Shown in pieces: positions 1 to 6,686 of a stretch of DNA of 25,324 nt. Numbering within the stretch: position 1 is the stretch's first letter; every line of letters begins with the position of its first letter. Made by a program: the position numbers and the translations under genes. The notes under the pieces were generated by a model. The model was not told the origin of the DNA and did not search any database. It was given only the letters and a program-made list of their open reading frames with translations. Location of the stretch: contig VSNM01000077.1 in NCBI GenBank assembly GCA_009774245.1, positions 1 to 25,324 on the forward strand. The letters are read 5' to 3'. This DNA is from Lachnospiraceae bacterium. Its GTDB lineage: Bacteria; Bacillota; Clostridia; Lachnospirales; Lachnospiraceae.

Positions 1-53
1 GTAATAATCTAAATTTACTTGAGGTATTTTTTTGTGTCAATCTCTTGACCTAT

Positions 54-254
54 TTAAAGTATACAGGAAGCTTTCTCGTTCTTTTTATAATATCTCGCCC
101 TGTCTGCCAGAGCTTCATTGTTCATGTCATCAGGATCGGTACATGACAGATCACGAATCAGTTTTCCGATTTCATCATCTCCACAGTATTTTCCATTCAC
201 ATATAGAATATGTGATCCGTTACCAAACAATATGATGCAGATTTTTTTATCCAA
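54..254 (-). pseudogene. Remnant of Rpn/PD-(D/E)XK-family transposase (C-terminal part)
   Basis: The 66-residue frame contains HILYVNGKYCGDDEIGKL followed by IRDLSCTDPDDMNNEALADR and ARYYKKNEK. This resembles the C-terminal half of Rpn-type recombination-promoting nucleases/putative transposases, where a (V)NG-Y segment precedes a D(F/L)xCxxPDDM motif and a (R/K)YxKExE motif. Those proteins are usually about 300 residues, so the catalytic N-terminal domain is absent here. The only start is a TTG without a convincing ribosome binding site. The frame ends soon after KNEK, where relatives continue. I read it as a decayed insertion fragment that marks an old insertion at the edge of the maintenance region. 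A short functional gene cannot be excluded. Family assignment is from memory. Confidence 0.5.
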
Positions 255-289
255 ATCAGAAAACTTTCTTCATGATTTCCATAAAAAAT

Positions 290-318
290 TTGATTTCTTT
301 TTGAAACTATGCTATAGT
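290..318 (+). promoter_or_regulatory. Promoter of antitoxin RNA 1
   Basis: TTGATT (290-295) and TATAGT (313-318) are separated by exactly 17 bases, matching a sigma-A type promoter. It points right, against the toxin gene. Predicted transcription start is near 325. Confidence 0.65.
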
Positions 319-325
319 AAATTTG

Positions 326-354
326 AAAAGGCAATACCGATAGACGGTTAGCCC
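326..354 (+). repeat. Inverted-repeat arm A of TA module 1
   Basis: AAAAGGCAATACC (326-338) and CGGTTAGCCC (345-354) recur in inverse orientation at 605-617 and 584-593. Each arm lies at the predicted 5' end of one of the two convergent RNAs. Confidence 0.8.
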
Positions 355-372
355 ATTAAACTAAATTTATTT

Positions 373-416
373 AAAAATAACCGTCAAGTTTGTGAGGCTC
401 GGGCGGTTATTTTTTT
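373..416. terminator. Bidirectional terminator shared by toxin 1 mRNA and antitoxin 1
   Basis: The arms AAAAATAACCG (373-383) and CGGTTATTTTT (404-414) form an 11-bp stem with a roughly 20-base loop. T-runs follow on the plus strand and A-rich arms serve the minus strand. The toxin stop codon (407-409) lies inside the right arm. Confidence 0.8.
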
Positions 417-502
417 GTGTTATTACTGCCGATGGTATATCCCAGTCCGAATGCGGTCAGCACAAGGCTGATCACCGCAAGCAGACCTTCCATAGTCATC
501 AT
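407..502 (-). CDS. Type I toxin peptide, hol-tox/TxpA-like (31 aa)
   Basis: A 31-residue peptide begins MMTMEGLLAVISLVLTAFGL and ends GSNNTKK. It has a short acidic N-terminus, one hydrophobic membrane segment (about residues 7-24) and a polar, basic tail. This is the pattern of the putative holin-like toxins (TxpA/Fst type), which insert in the membrane and depolarise it when overproduced. AAAGGAGGGG precedes the ATG at 502 by about 6 bases. A second ATG at 499 could also be used. The promoter at 621-649 gives a leader of about 110 bases, and a convergent antisense RNA starts beyond its 3' end. The gene is shorter than usual gene-calling limits. Confidence 0.75.
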   Translation of the reverse strand: MMTMEGLLAVISLVLTAFGLGYTIGSNNTKK

Positions 503-583
503 TCGTATCCCCTCCTTTGTCCATCTATTTCTGTACTTCGTACAGATCTCTATGTGATCGGAGAGTCACAGTCCCTCCGTGGA

Positions 584-617
584 GGGCTAACCGCCTACCG
601 TTATGGTATTGCCTTTT
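584..617 (-). repeat. Inverted-repeat arm B of TA module 1
   Basis: This is the counterpart of 326-354: GGGCTAACCG (584-593) and GGTATTGCCTTTT (605-617) as read on the plus strand. It forms the 5' end of the toxin mRNA. It overlaps CCCTCC (mRNA sense, 586-581), which can pair with GGAGGG at 578-573 or with the toxin ribosome binding site near 510-516. Confidence 0.75.
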
Positions 618-620
618 AAA

Positions 621-649
621 AGTATAGCATATCTGTCGTAATGTCTCAA
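621..649 (-). promoter_or_regulatory. Promoter of toxin 1 mRNA
   Basis: On the minus strand TTGAGA (649-644) and TATACT (626-621) are spaced by 17 bases. The predicted start, near 615, falls at the beginning of the inverted-repeat arm. Confidence 0.7.
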
Positions 650-693
650 CTAAATTCCAACACGGCCACACATATTTCCCCGAAAATTTTATG

Positions 694-1004
694 CCAGTAT
701 CTATCGATACTGGTTTGATCCGGCGCATACGCGCCGGTACGCCGGTACCCGGCGAAGACCTCCGTAAAAACCCCTTTTTACGGAATAGCAAGCAACGCAC
801 TCATGTACACACTCTCCCATTTCTGACGAAATGTGAGATGTGCACATGAGTGCTATTTCTGAAATAAATTTCAGAAATGCTTGTTGGGGAACATCCCCAA
901 ACCCCTTCAAAATGCCACAAGGGCATTTTGTAAAAACGTTGTGAAAACCGGAAGGTTTTTTCAAAATTTTGTGTGGCAAAAAATCTTCCTCCGGCGATTT
1001 TTTG
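694..1004. other. Hairpin-rich non-coding region, candidate oriT or single-strand origin
   Basis: At least nine inverted repeats occur in about 310 bases. They are: CCAGTATC/GATACTGG (694-713), CCGGCGC/GCGCCGG (720-737), CGCCG/CGGCG (740-754), CCGTAAAAA/TTTTTACGG (762-783), a long arm pair GCACTCATGT/ACATGAGTGC (797-853) enclosing CATTTC/GAAATG, ATTTCTGAAAT/ATTTCAGAAAT (855-878), TTGGGGA/TCCCCAA (884-900), CAAAATGCC/GGCATTTTG (908-930), AAAACC/GGTTTT (944-959) and CAAAAAATC/GATTTTTTG (977-1004). No frame across it has a ribosome binding site with a credible protein. Density of this kind is known from oriT and rolling-circle single-strand origins. The relaxase and mobC lie about 0.4-2 kb to the right. 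The function is inferred and no nic site is identified. Confidence 0.5.
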
Positions 1005-1039
1005 TTAGCATTAGAAACAGTTTGTTTCGTAAAAAAATC

Positions 1040-1068
1040 TTGCGTCCTGTTTTCAGATATGTTATAGT
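1040..1068 (+). promoter_or_regulatory. Promoter of antitoxin RNA 2
   Basis: TTGCGT (1040-1045) and TATAGT (1063-1068) have a 17-base spacer. The -10 region and its downstream TAAAT resemble the antitoxin 1 promoter (TATAGTAAAT in both). Confidence 0.65.
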
Positions 1069-1074
1069 AAATAC

Positions 1075-1168
1075 AGAAAGGAACAACCGCCCACAAAGTG
1101 GTTGACCTCCCAATGTATGCAATAAGCCTACCTGGATCTGCCAAGAAACAAGGTAGGCTTATTTATTT
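1075..1168 (+). ncRNA. Antisense antitoxin RNA 2, type I TA
   Basis: A transcript of about 95 bases is predicted from about 1075 to the terminator at 1121-1163. It converges on toxin 2 and overlaps it at the 3' hairpin. Its leader has GGAACAACCG, then GTGG, then GACCTCCC. The toxin 2 mRNA starts with a similar series (GGAACAATCG, GTGG, GCCTCCC). The ACCTCCC block is complementary over seven bases to GGGAGGT at the toxin ribosome binding site. The boundaries are inferred from promoter and terminator. Confidence 0.65.
1121..1168. terminator. Bidirectional terminator shared by toxin 2 and antitoxin 2
   Basis: A perfect 13-bp stem is formed by AATAAGCCTACCT (1121-1133) and AGGTAGGCTTATT (1151-1163), with a 17-base loop. 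T-rich sequence follows on the plus strand. The stem abuts the toxin 2 stop codon (1163-1165). Confidence 0.8.
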
Positions 1169-1258
1169 TCGCTTATTATTCCTATCTATATAGGTAAGCA
1201 GTGCAATTAGAAAGTTGCCGCCGAAAAACATCAGGCTTAAAATCTCGTAAGTACTCAT
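1163..1258 (-). CDS. Type I toxin peptide, hol-tox family (31 aa)
   Basis: The peptide begins MSTYEILSLMFFGGNFLIAL and ends LTYIDRNNKRK. This matches the very common putative holin-like toxin pattern of Firmicutes: MSTYE start, one membrane helix at residues 6-22, then a charged D-(R/K)-x-x-K-(R/K) tail. AAGGGAGGTGGTGCG precedes the ATG at 1258. The ribosome binding site sits in one arm of a leader hairpin (1266-1294), so translation of the free mRNA is probably blocked until refolding. Action at the membrane and neutralisation by the convergent RNA are known for the family and inferred here. It is clearly a different toxin from that at 407-502. Confidence 0.85.
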   Translation of the reverse strand: MSTYEILSLMFFGGNFLIALLTYIDRNNKRK

Positions 1259-1265
1259 CGCACCA

Positions 1266-1294
1266 CCTCCCTTCTTTTGTAAAAGTTAGGGAGG
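1266..1294 (-). promoter_or_regulatory. Leader hairpin masking the toxin 2 ribosome binding site
   Basis: In the mRNA, CCTCCC (1294-1289) pairs with GGGAGG (1271-1266), and CTTTT (1285-1281) pairs with AAAAG (1278-1274) inside it. The GGGAGG arm is the ribosome binding site of the toxin. Confidence 0.7.
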
Positions 1295-1330
1295 CTGTCC
1301 ACCCTGCAACACGATTGTTCCATGTAGAAA

Positions 1331-1359
1331 ATTCTATCACAGAATTTCGTTTAGGACAA
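1331..1359 (-). promoter_or_regulatory. Promoter of toxin 2 mRNA
   Basis: TTGTCC (1359-1354) and TAGAAT (1336-1331) on the minus strand are 17 bases apart. It lies just downstream of the relaxase stop, so the toxin has its own promoter. Start near 1325. Confidence 0.6.
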
Positions 1360-1386
1360 TAATCAGTTTTTATGTTGCTTGCAAAT

Positions 1387-2931
1387 TTATTTGCTGATGT
1401 CTGTCACTTTCTTCTGCCGTTCCCTTTCATCCTGTGGCTGTACATTCTCCCGGGCTGTCCTTTCTGAATCCGTTCCTTTTTCTTCATCTTCATCTTCATA
1501 AAACTTTATCCCCAGTATGGACTCAATATTCTGCATCACATTCCTGGCTGTATACAATTTTTCTTTTGCAGGCTGCAGCTTCTCTTTGAGTGCGTCTTTT
1601 TCATTCCTGAGTCTGATATATTCATCCTGATATTCCTGAGATTTATATTTCCGCGGATTGATCCCGCTACGTTCAAGCCAGAGCTTTGACATCTTAAATT
1701 CCTTGATCTCCTCCTGGTGCTCGTTGTAATAATTCATGTTCCTGTACTTCATAAATGTGTTGTAAAATTTAAGGTATTTGAAATATATTCTGATATGGTG
1801 TCTCTTTTCGCTGATTTCAGAAATTGACAAATCGATCTGATGAATTTTCTCGTTCAGCCTGGTCACTTCTCCATATCGGGACTCATAAAATGCTCGAAAC
1901 TTTTCCGGTGTCTCGATATCATATTTCTCCATAAAATTCATTGTTTTTACGAACATATTCAGATTATTTTTTTCTGCGACATATCGGTAGCCTGGTGAGT
2001 TTTGCGCCTTATCATTTTGTGACAAATCCGCTATCCGTCTGATCTCACCCTTGAAACTGCCCTTCCAGCTTTTTTTCCTGCTTTCTTTTTCTGGTGCTGT
2101 TTTTTTCTGGCTGGCGGAATTGTCCTGGCGCTTTTCGTTTTCTGGTGCCGGATCTTTCTTTTTCTTATATCTTGCCCGCAGCGAAAGATCTACGTCCTTA
2201 TATTTTTCTTTGTTAGCTATCCTGTCACGGAGCATTTCCTCCGTGTAATAGTCCCCAATGGTGCCGCACCTGGTATATTTTTTTTGCCCATCTGTTATAA
2301 ACGCAATACGTTTTTCATCCTTAAAAGTATAGCCCTCCTCAACTTCCATTGCAGTGACAAAATCCTCAAAAGTCTCGGATGTAAGGACTGTTCTGTCTAT
2401 AGCCTCACGCAGCTTCTGAATCCACGGTTTATTATACTGCGGCTTTTGTCTTTTTCCTTTTGTCCATCGCGGCAGGACAGATAGTCCGTTATCCCTGCAT
2501 AACTGGTCACTGATATCCCTGATTCGGTCACGCTCGCTGTATCCGGCATAACGGTATTTTTTGTGCTCTTTCGTATTATCAACTGCATTAAAGATAATAT
2601 GACAGTGAATGTGATCACGATCGGTGTGTACGGCTATGACATACTGGTGTTTTCCCCTTGTGACACCATCCGCAAACTTCCTGCCGATCTCCAGCGCTTT
2701 CTCCGGAGTGATATCATCATCAGGCGCAAATGACTGCATCAGGTGGTAGGCTTTCCGGCAGCCGCCTCTTTTATTCTGTTTCGCCATTGCTTCCATCTGC
2801 GGGGCTGCAAATTCCGGTACGCATCCGAATGAATCTACCAGGAGCATGCCCTGTGTTTTTTCCGGATTGCAGATATATTGTATTGCCTTATCGAGTGTGC
2901 TCCTGATCGCTTTTATTTTTGTAACAGCCAT
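1387..2931 (-). CDS. Relaxase, MobA/VirD2-like (MOBP)
   Basis: This relaxase would nick one strand at oriT, stay covalently bound through a tyrosine and pilot the strand through the type IV channel. Start chosen at the ATG at 2931 (MAVTKIKAIR), preceded by AAGGAGGATGCG, giving 514 residues rather than a longer frame from 2973. The likely catalytic Tyr19 is in AIQYICNP. Motif II is around YHLMQSF (62-68). The metal-binding histidine motif is HTDRDHIHCHI (102-112), typical of the PF03432 family. Residues from about 265 on are highly charged, with coiled-coil stretches, and form the accessory half that probably contacts the relaxosome or the coupling protein. mobC ends 10 bases upstream, so the two are co-transcribed. 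No frameshift is seen. Confidence 0.93.
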   Translation of the reverse strand: MAVTKIKAIRSTLDKAIQYICNPEKTQGMLLVDSFGCVPEFAAPQMEAMAKQNKRGGCRKAYHLMQSFAPDDDITPEKALEIGRKFADGVTRGKHQYVIAVHTDRDHIHCHIIFNAVDNTKEHKKYRYAGYSERDRIRDISDQLCRDNGLSVLPRWTKGKRQKPQYNKPWIQKLREAIDRTVLTSETFEDFVTAMEVEEGYTFKDEKRIAFITDGQKKYTRCGTIGDYYTEEMLRDRIANKEKYKDVDLSLRARYKKKKDPAPENEKRQDNSASQKKTAPEKESRKKSWKGSFKGEIRRIADLSQNDKAQNSPGYRYVAEKNNLNMFVKTMNFMEKYDIETPEKFRAFYESRYGEVTRLNEKIHQIDLSISEISEKRHHIRIYFKYLKFYNTFMKYRNMNYYNEHQEEIKEFKMSKLWLERSGINPRKYKSQEYQDEYIRLRNEKDALKEKLQPAKEKLYTARNVMQNIESILGIKFYEDEDEEKGTDSERTARENVQPQDERERQKKVTDISK

Positions 2932-2941
2932 CGCATCCTCC

Positions 2942-3286
2942 TTATGGTATCCTGTTAAACTGCTTTTTGACAAGATCCACTACCATATCCATCTTCATGT
3001 TCACCTCCTGAACTGCAGACTCTGCAGCAAGGTCCTGTGCATTCACATGATGGGCAATCTGATTAATGTTCACGCCGATTTTATGGATCTCATAGCACAG
3101 ATTGTTGAGACACGTATAATCGACATTTAATATAAAGCCGCTGATTCCCAGTTCGATCAGATAACTGCTGAGTGTATTGTGACCAGACTGCTCCATCCGA
3201 TTCCGCATCTGGTTATATTCCTGCTGTGTCGTCATAAAATGTATGTCTCTGTCTCTAAGTCTGTCAATATTTTTATCACTATTCAT
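2942..3286 (-). CDS. mobC: MobC-like relaxosome accessory protein
   Basis: The protein is 114 residues from the ATG at 3286 (MNSDKNID). A longer frame from a TTG at 3322 would start inside a terminator stem, so I reject it. The segment RDRDIHFMTTQQEYNQMRNR resembles the ribbon-helix-helix N-terminus of MobC proteins. The C-terminal part LCYEIHKIGVNINQIAHHVN matches their conserved (G)xNxNQIAxxxN motif. MobC binds near oriT and helps the relaxase open the strand. It lies directly before the relaxase gene, as expected. The ribosome binding site (AAAGGAAAAT) is modest. Confidence 0.85.
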   Translation of the reverse strand: MNSDKNIDRLRDRDIHFMTTQQEYNQMRNRMEQSGHNTLSSYLIELGISGFILNVDYTCLNNLCYEIHKIGVNINQIAHHVNAQDLAAESAVQEVNMKMDMVVDLVKKQFNRIP

Positions 3287-3319
3287 TATTTTTATTTTCC
3301 TTTCCAATATCTCTGTATA

Positions 3320-3361
3320 CAAAAAGAATCTCTCCGCATATTCGCGGAAAGATTCTTTTTG
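3320..3361. terminator. Strong hairpin between the DUF5710-like gene and mobC
   Basis: Perfect 12-bp arms CAAAAAGAATCT (3320-3331) and AGATTCTTTTTG (3350-3361) carry an inner TCCGC/GCGGA stem. It follows the stop codon of the upstream gene by 6 bases and works as a terminator in either direction. It should end or attenuate the long transfer operon just before mobC and the relaxase. I see no clear separate promoter for mobC. Confidence 0.75.
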
Positions 3362-3367
3362 TGCTGC

Positions 3368-4567
3368 TTATCTGGCTGCCTCATATTTCTTTTCACCAAC
3401 GGGGGAATTTTGCGCCTGCATGGCGATCTCTTTCTTACAGTCTGTCAGTTTCCGGACTGTGGACTCTCTTGACTCCGGATGAAGAAACCTTTCAAACTTG
3501 TCTAAGTTCTGATCCTTGGTTACATACCATAATTTTTTAGTGCTGCTGAATTTTGCTCCGTTTTCTTTCAAATACAGGGTTGTCTTTGCAAAGTTCTCCC
3601 TGGACATATGCGGCAGGTTCAGATAAATCGGAGTGATATCCTTTCCTGTTGCTGTCTCATACTTTACTGCCTCTCCCAGCTGCCCCGTGTCTGCATTTTT
3701 CTCCCTGATGTAGAAATATGCCGGCGTGTCGTTTTGACCGCGTCCTGATGCCCTTGACGCTGCTTCCTGCCAATGTTTTGTCACCGCCTCAATGCTGCTT
3801 CCTGTAAAACGCGCCATACTCCCATCCGCGTTGTACCTATAGGAATAATATTTCTTTTCTTCCGCGCTTTTTTCGGGTTCCGGTCTTGTCCTTTTTTGGC
3901 TTTCCTGGATAAATTGTCTGAAATGATCTATGAACTGCTCGCTATCATGACTTCCAATATACCAGAGGTTTCTTTTTTCATTATAGCCGGCGCCGTTTTC
4001 TTTCAACCATTGTGTCACACGCTGCGTGTCGTCTCCGGACATCTCCGGAAATTTCAGATATACCGGAGTGACATCCTTGCCACTTTTAATCTCATATTTG
4101 CGGGTGGGATGCGCGTCAGCAGTGTTGTCAATCACAAAGACATATCCGATCTTATGCTGTTCATCCCGTTCACTTTCCATTTCTTTCCACTTTGCAAAGA
4201 GCTCTCCAAGATCATTCCCCTCCAATACTGTGTCCTGTTCCTGATTGTCCAGCCTTGCATATGTAATATATCTGGATTCCGCATCAGATGATTTTTCACT
4301 GCTTTGCCTGTCGGGCAGGTGATAGGCTTCTCCGTCAGCAAACCAATCCTTTGGATATAGCTCATGGGATTTAGAATCAGATATGGCATAATTGAAAGCG
4401 TCCACGGAATCCATCGTAATCTTCTCTACATATCCGAACTGCTGCATGTCCATATTTACTGCCCTCTGCAGCAGATCTTTTATATGATCCTGCAATTTCC
4501 GTATCTCTGCGTCCACTTGAAACGCTTCCCGTATCAGGCTGTTTCTGCGCTCTTCCTTTACATTCAA
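3368..4567 (-). CDS. Unknown protein with two DUF5710-like repeats
   Basis: The protein is 399 residues from a TTG start with GGAGGTGAGG upstream, 23 bases after topB. Two copies of a unit of about 60 residues are visible. One runs from KYEIKSGKDVTPVYLKFPEM to GAGYNEKRNLWYIGS (about residues 157-208). The other runs from KYETATGKDITPIYLNLPHM to GAKFSSTKKLWYVTK (about 303-354). The pattern of YLxxP, a helix, then NGAxxxxxxxLWYV resembles DUF5710, where (L)GAxWdxxkkxWYV is typical. The N-terminus (1-40) is a predicted coiled coil. Each repeat is preceded by YVFVID or YFYIRE strands. The position between topB and mobC suggests a DNA-processing or relaxosome role. The function is unknown. Confidence 0.75.
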   Translation of the reverse strand: MNVKEERRNSLIREAFQVDAEIRKLQDHIKDLLQRAVNMDMQQFGYVEKITMDSVDAFNYAISDSKSHELYPKDWFADGEAYHLPDRQSSEKSSDAESRYITYARLDNQEQDTVLEGNDLGELFAKWKEMESERDEQHKIGYVFVIDNTADAHPTRKYEIKSGKDVTPVYLKFPEMSGDDTQRVTQWLKENGAGYNEKRNLWYIGSHDSEQFIDHFRQFIQESQKRTRPEPEKSAEEKKYYSYRYNADGSMARFTGSSIEAVTKHWQEAASRASGRGQNDTPAYFYIREKNADTGQLGEAVKYETATGKDITPIYLNLPHMSRENFAKTTLYLKENGAKFSSTKKLWYVTKDQNLDKFERFLHPESRESTVRKLTDCKKEIAMQAQNSPVGEKKYEAAR

Positions 4568-4590
4568 TATACCTCACCTCCACATCCGCA

Positions 4591-6666
4591 TTAAGCTTTT
4601 GATTTCTTCTGTTCAAATTCAAAAGCCAGGACATTGTCATCACCCAGTACAAGATATGCTGAAAAGCTTTTGCCTGTCTTTTTGGATTTGAAACCTTTTA
4701 AAAGCCCTGTTTTTTTCCGGAGCAGTAATTTTTCCGCATCCGTCCCGGTTATTTTTTTCCCGGAGATTTCTTTCCAGAGCTTGAAATCACACTTCTGATA
4801 ATTTTCACAGTACCAGTTCTTCTTTCCTTCCTGCATGCTTCCGCCGCATACGGGACACTTTCCAATTGATTTTATTGGGTTTAGTTTTTCTGCCGGAAGG
4901 TGTTCAAGAAAATATTTCTTGTTCGCGACAATTCCGTCTGATAATTCCTGGATAAACTGATCACGACTGATTTCCCCAGAATTTACTTTCTGCAGCTTTT
5001 CCTCGAACTCGATGGTCATGTTTGGCGATTTGAGCACCGCCGGAACGAATCTCAGGAATTGACGCCCCAATTCTGTTGTTATGTACTGATTTTTGTCCAG
5101 TTTTACAAACTGTCTGTTAATAAGGCTCTGGACAATTCCGGCCGATGTTGCGGAAGTTCCTATCTTATATTTCCCCATGAGTTTTATAATGTTTCCGGGA
5201 TTATATCTTGATGGCGGCTTCGTCTTATCTGCTTTCAGGCTGACAGATTCAATCTCTACCTCCATTTTCTCGGAAATATTCGGCAGGGAATCTTCAGAAT
5301 CATTTATCATATCTGCGGTATCGGTTTTTAGCAGCTGGTATATCTGCCTGTATCCATTGTCCTTAGTGACAACACCGGCTGTCTTAAATGTCATATCACC
5401 AGCCTGCAGCAGGATTTCTGTTGTCTCATACTCATAATCTGGATAAAAGACAGCGATCAGACTGACTGTAATCTCGTCAAAACAGTTTCTTTCATCTTCT
5501 GTAAGCGTATTATATATGCTGCCTATATCCTTATTGATTGTCGGTATCAGCGCATGGTGGTCAGATACCTTCCCGTCATTAAAATACCTCTTCTCCATCC
5601 GGATGCCTGAAAAATCAATTGCATCAATGTATGGCTTGAATTTACCAAAGCTGCAGCACTGGAGATGTTCGGCTATTTCTCCAAAAAGGTCAGTAGAAAG
5701 CACCCTGCTGTCCGTTCTGGGATATGACAGGATCTTATGTCTCTCATAAAGGTTCTGCGCAATTTCCAGCGTCTTATCCGGTGCAAGACCATATTTTTTA
5801 CCCATACGTCCCTGCAGTTCTGCCAGATTGTACAACTGTGGCGCTTTCTGACTTTTTTTCTCCCGTTTACAGGATACAACCTGGGCTTTCCGGATATTGC
5901 TGCATGCTCCCAGAGCTTTCTCCGCATCGGTCTTTTCGGTGTATTTAACTGTTGCTCCTTCCCGGTCCACTTCCACCCCTGCAAATCCATCCATAAACTT
6001 TGCATTCAGCGTCCAGTATAGTGTCGGTTTAAAATTCTCATACTCCTGGTCACGCTTTGCAATCAGGTTTAACAGAGGCGTCTGACACCGCCCGTAGCTT
6101 AGCACCGTCTGTCCGCCAAACAGACATGTCAGCAGCCGGGAATAATTATATCCCAGCACCTGGTCGGCTATGGCCCGTACCTCCGCTTCTCTGAACAGAT
6201 TTACAAATTCCTCCTCCTGACTGTCATGCAGCCGCCCCATCGCTGTCCTGATCGCTTCTGCTGTCAGGGAGGATGCCCAGAGTATCTTTACAGGATGACG
6301 GTTTGCAGCCATCTGATATATCCATTCCTGTATCAGCAGTCCTTCACGTCCGGCGTCGCCTGCATTGATCAGATACTCGATGTCGTCTCGGACAATCAGC
6401 TTCTTAATAACATCAAACTGTGCTTTGCCGCTCTCTTTCACTTTTAATCCGTTATCTGCCGGCAAAGGAATGTCATCTATATTCCATTTTTTGTACTTCT
6501 CGTCGACATCCTCCGGATCTTTCAGTTCGACAAGATGTCCTACAGCCCATGTCACTATATATTCATCATCCTCCATGTAGGTTCCATTGTCATGTGTAAC
6601 ACCCAGCACGCGGGCAATATCGCGCCCGGCGGCCGGCTTTTCTGCAATCACAAGTATTTTGCTCAA
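4591..6666 (-). CDS. topB: DNA topoisomerase III (type IA)
   Basis: Relaxes or decatenates single-strand-containing DNA. Conjugative elements of this type carry their own copy next to the relaxase. Start is the TTG at 6666 (MSKILVIAEKPAAGRDIARV), with AAGGAGG nine bases upstream, giving 691 residues. The Toprim domain has ILVIAEKP at the start and NAGDAGREG near residue 115. The catalytic tyrosine lies in LSYPRTDSR (about residue 312). Residues 490-600 hold the usual KYKIGTSATSAGI region. The C-terminus has a C4 zinc finger (CPVC, then two cysteines in WYCENYQKC). The final residues continue with KKTGLLKGFKSKKTGKSFSA, a topoisomerase C-terminal repeat. Length and motifs are intact. Confidence 0.95.
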   Translation of the reverse strand: MSKILVIAEKPAAGRDIARVLGVTHDNGTYMEDDEYIVTWAVGHLVELKDPEDVDEKYKKWNIDDIPLPADNGLKVKESGKAQFDVIKKLIVRDDIEYLINAGDAGREGLLIQEWIYQMAANRHPVKILWASSLTAEAIRTAMGRLHDSQEEEFVNLFREAEVRAIADQVLGYNYSRLLTCLFGGQTVLSYGRCQTPLLNLIAKRDQEYENFKPTLYWTLNAKFMDGFAGVEVDREGATVKYTEKTDAEKALGACSNIRKAQVVSCKREKKSQKAPQLYNLAELQGRMGKKYGLAPDKTLEIAQNLYERHKILSYPRTDSRVLSTDLFGEIAEHLQCCSFGKFKPYIDAIDFSGIRMEKRYFNDGKVSDHHALIPTINKDIGSIYNTLTEDERNCFDEITVSLIAVFYPDYEYETTEILLQAGDMTFKTAGVVTKDNGYRQIYQLLKTDTADMINDSEDSLPNISEKMEVEIESVSLKADKTKPPSRYNPGNIIKLMGKYKIGTSATSAGIVQSLINRQFVKLDKNQYITTELGRQFLRFVPAVLKSPNMTIEFEEKLQKVNSGEISRDQFIQELSDGIVANKKYFLEHLPAEKLNPIKSIGKCPVCGGSMQEGKKNWYCENYQKCDFKLWKEISGKKITGTDAEKLLLRKKTGLLKGFKSKKTGKSFSAYLVLGDDNVLAFEFEQKKSKA

Positions 6667-6686
6667 TTGTACAACCTCCTTCCTGA

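Larger units (their letters stand above)
325..416 (+). ncRNA. Antisense antitoxin RNA 1 (RatA/RNAII-like), type I TA
   Basis: A roughly 90-base transcript is predicted from the promoter at 290-318 to the terminator hairpin at 373-414. It has no plausible coding frame. It converges on the toxin mRNA, so the two RNAs overlap antisense only at their 3' ends through the common hairpin. Its 5' end carries AAAAGGCAATACC and CGGTTAGCCC. Both blocks also occur in the same sense at the 5' end of the toxin mRNA, because the DNA holds them as an inverted repeat. Convergent small RNA plus short hydrophobic peptide is the known layout of txpA/ratA and fst modules. The RNA itself is inferred, not observed. 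Confidence 0.65.

Noticed and set aside
701..1144. A 147-codon minus-strand frame crossing the hairpin-rich region
   Set aside because: It runs through inverted repeats and the antitoxin 2 RNA, has no ribosome binding site and shows no protein-like pattern. The structure of the DNA explains the region better.
3320..3361. Inverted repeat as the oriT
   Set aside because: It closely follows a stop codon and has A/T tracts typical of a terminator. I keep oriT only as a secondary idea.
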